Source: Bacillota bacterium
GTDB taxonomy: Bacteria > Bacillota > Bacilli > Bacillales > Cytobacillaceae
Reading direction: 5' to 3'
Assembly: GCA_030705745.1 (NCBI GenBank)
Contig: JAUZPT010000221.1
Coordinates: 1-5,424, forward strand
Length of the DNA stretch: 5,424 nucleotides
Positions 4,512 to 5,424 of the stretch are shown here, one piece after another. Numbering within the stretch: position 1 is the stretch's first letter; each line of letters starts with the position of its first letter. Position numbers and translations under genes: made by a program. The notes beneath the pieces were generated by a model. That model was not told where the DNA came from. It saw nothing but the letters and a program-made list of their open reading frames with translations, and did no database searches.

Positions 4512-5424
4512 GCTTATTCAAAACGAAATGATGAAGCTTGTCGCGAAAAAAAGACTGCTTGTCATTGCTGCCATTATCGCCGTGCTCGTATGCTTGTTTA
4601 CTTATGCACAGTATAAAATGGTCGAAACCCAACGGCAAAAGCTCGGGACAACCGATTGGCGCTCCCTTCTGCAACAACAAATCATCGATACTCAAAACCG
4701 GTTGAGCAGCAGCCGTATGACGGATGAATGGAAGAAGGAGCTTTCGATCAGCCTACAACAGCAGCAATACTACTTGGATCATGATATCAATCCATCCGAG
4801 CCAGGTGCACCTACGTTTATGCGAATGTTTTTGGAAAACTCGATCGATTTATTTTTGCCATTAATGGTTATGGTCATTGCTAGCGATATCGTTTCTTCGG
4901 AACACAGTTTGGGGTCAATCAAGCTTCTATTGACGCGTCCTGTCCGAAGATGGAAGGTGCTGATGAGCAAATATATCACACTTTGCTTTGCGATTTCCCT
5001 CATCATTGCCATCACAGGATTGCTCTCCTATTTGATTTCCGGGTTGGTATTCGGCTATCGCGGCTGGGGGGCGCCAGTTCTGACAGGCTTCGATATTACG
5101 TCCAGTGGCCTTAATACATCATCGGTCAAATCATTGGATCAATGGCAATACCTCCTGATGGACTTCGGCCTTGTGTGGTTTGTCGCTATCGTTGTCGGCA
5201 CTCTGTCGTTCATGCTGTCGGTGCTTATTCGGAGCACAGCAGCAGGTATGGGTGTAATGCTCGCCGCACTAATTTCGGGAGCGATCCTAAGCAATATGGT
5301 TTCTTCGTGGAATTCGGCGAAATATCTTTTTATGGTAAATTTGCGTTTAACGGATTATATGAAAGGATTGACCCCACCCATTGATGGGATGAACTTGTCG
5401 TTTTCTATGACCGTCCTGCTCACA
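4504..5424 (+). CDS. ABC-2-type transporter permease, 3' end cut by window
   Basis: From TTG 4504 the frame stays open to the last base, giving 307 residues. The protein begins MIKLIQNEMMKLVAKKR, a usual cytoplasmic start for ABC-2 permeases. Hydrophobic helices lie at about 17-34, 112-130, 156-183, 217-240 and 246-265, and a sixth begins near 298, so probably only the last helix is incomplete. The segment SSEHSLGSIKLLLTRPVRRWKVLMSKY (written in two parts: SSEHSLGSIKLLLTRPVR at 131-148, then RWKVLMSKY) is the conserved cytoplasmic motif of this family, thought to contact the ATPase. Between helices 1 and 2 is a large outward loop (about 37-111), polar and Gln-rich, probably helical or coiled-coil. 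It overlaps the ATPase gene by 8 bases, so the two subunits are translated together and should form one exporter. Bacillus YhcI-like or BcrB-like permeases are the nearest types I can suggest. Confidence 0.92.
   Translation, partial: MIKLIQNEMMKLVAKKRLLVIAAIIAVLVCLFTYAQYKMVETQRQKLGTTDWRSLLQQQIIDTQNRLSSSRMTDEWKKELSISLQQQQYYLDHDINPSEPGAPTFMRMFLENSIDLFLPLMVMVIASDIVSSEHSLGSIKLLLTRPVRRWKVLMSKYITLCFAISLIIAITGLLSYLISGLVFGYRGWGAPVLTGFDITSSGLNTSSVKSLDQWQYLLMDFGLVWFVAIVVGTLSFMLSVLIRSTAAGMGVMLAALISGAILSNMVSSWNSAKYLFMVNLRLTDYMKGLTPPIDGMNLSFSMTVLLT

Noticed and set aside
4779..5015. Minus-strand frame of 78 codons, and similarly those at 4486-4695 and 4190-4384.
   Set aside because: Antisense to the ABC ATPase and permease, which are strongly supported by motifs.
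5142..5384. 80-codon + strand frame near the window end.
   Set aside because: Out of frame within the permease gene, which stays open from 4504 to the last base.
1..5424. Search for tRNA, rRNA, CRISPR arrays, riboswitches, insertion sequences and attachment sites.
   Set aside because: No cloverleaf, regularly spaced repeat array, transposase motif or long leader structure was seen on either strand by eye.

Overview
The window looks like chromosomal DNA of a low-to-moderate-GC Bacillota, most likely a Bacillaceae relative of Bacillus. The evidence is the close Bacillus-type flavohaemoglobin, the RsbR-type STAS domain, strong AAGGAGGTGATC-like ribosome-binding sites, frequent TTG/GTG starts, and compact U-rich terminators. 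All genes supported here lie on the + strand. I see no tRNA, rRNA, CRISPR array, insertion sequence or phage gene.

Layout. (1) 1-288: the C-terminal end of an RsbR-family STAS-domain protein (general stress/stressosome type), closed by a terminator at 294-327. (2) 289-609: a 321-base regulatory gap ending in a well-formed promoter with an Fnr/CRP-type box. It drives hmp (610-1821, TTG start), a full-length flavohaemoglobin (NO dioxygenase), followed by a strong terminator. (3) 2058-2612: a small five-helix membrane protein with two H-x13-H helices, the haem-ligand geometry of ferric reductase/NADPH oxidase membrane domains, but with no flavin domain of its own. It has its own terminator. (4) 2652-2807: a short tandem repeat, then two abutting inverted repeats that overlap a candidate promoter. 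(5) 2808-5424: a tightly packed operon of an SGNH/GDSL hydrolase with an N-terminal membrane anchor or signal, an ABC transporter ATPase of the BcrA-like class, and its ABC-2-type permease, which overlaps the ATPase gene by 8 bases and is cut by the window end after 307 codons.

How the genes work together. hmp stands alone transcriptionally and should protect against nitric oxide under low oxygen. The next gene could also be redox-related (a transmembrane haem b electron conduit), but its terminator-bounded position means functional linkage to hmp is only a guess. The last three genes are clearly one translationally linked unit: a surface-facing esterase/acylhydrolase plus a two-component ABC exporter, suggesting lipid, cell-envelope or antimicrobial-compound handling. 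The substrate cannot be read from the sequence.

The parts most worth a second look are the compact di-haem membrane protein, the multi-half-site hmp promoter, and the palindromic control region in front of the hydrolase-ABC operon.
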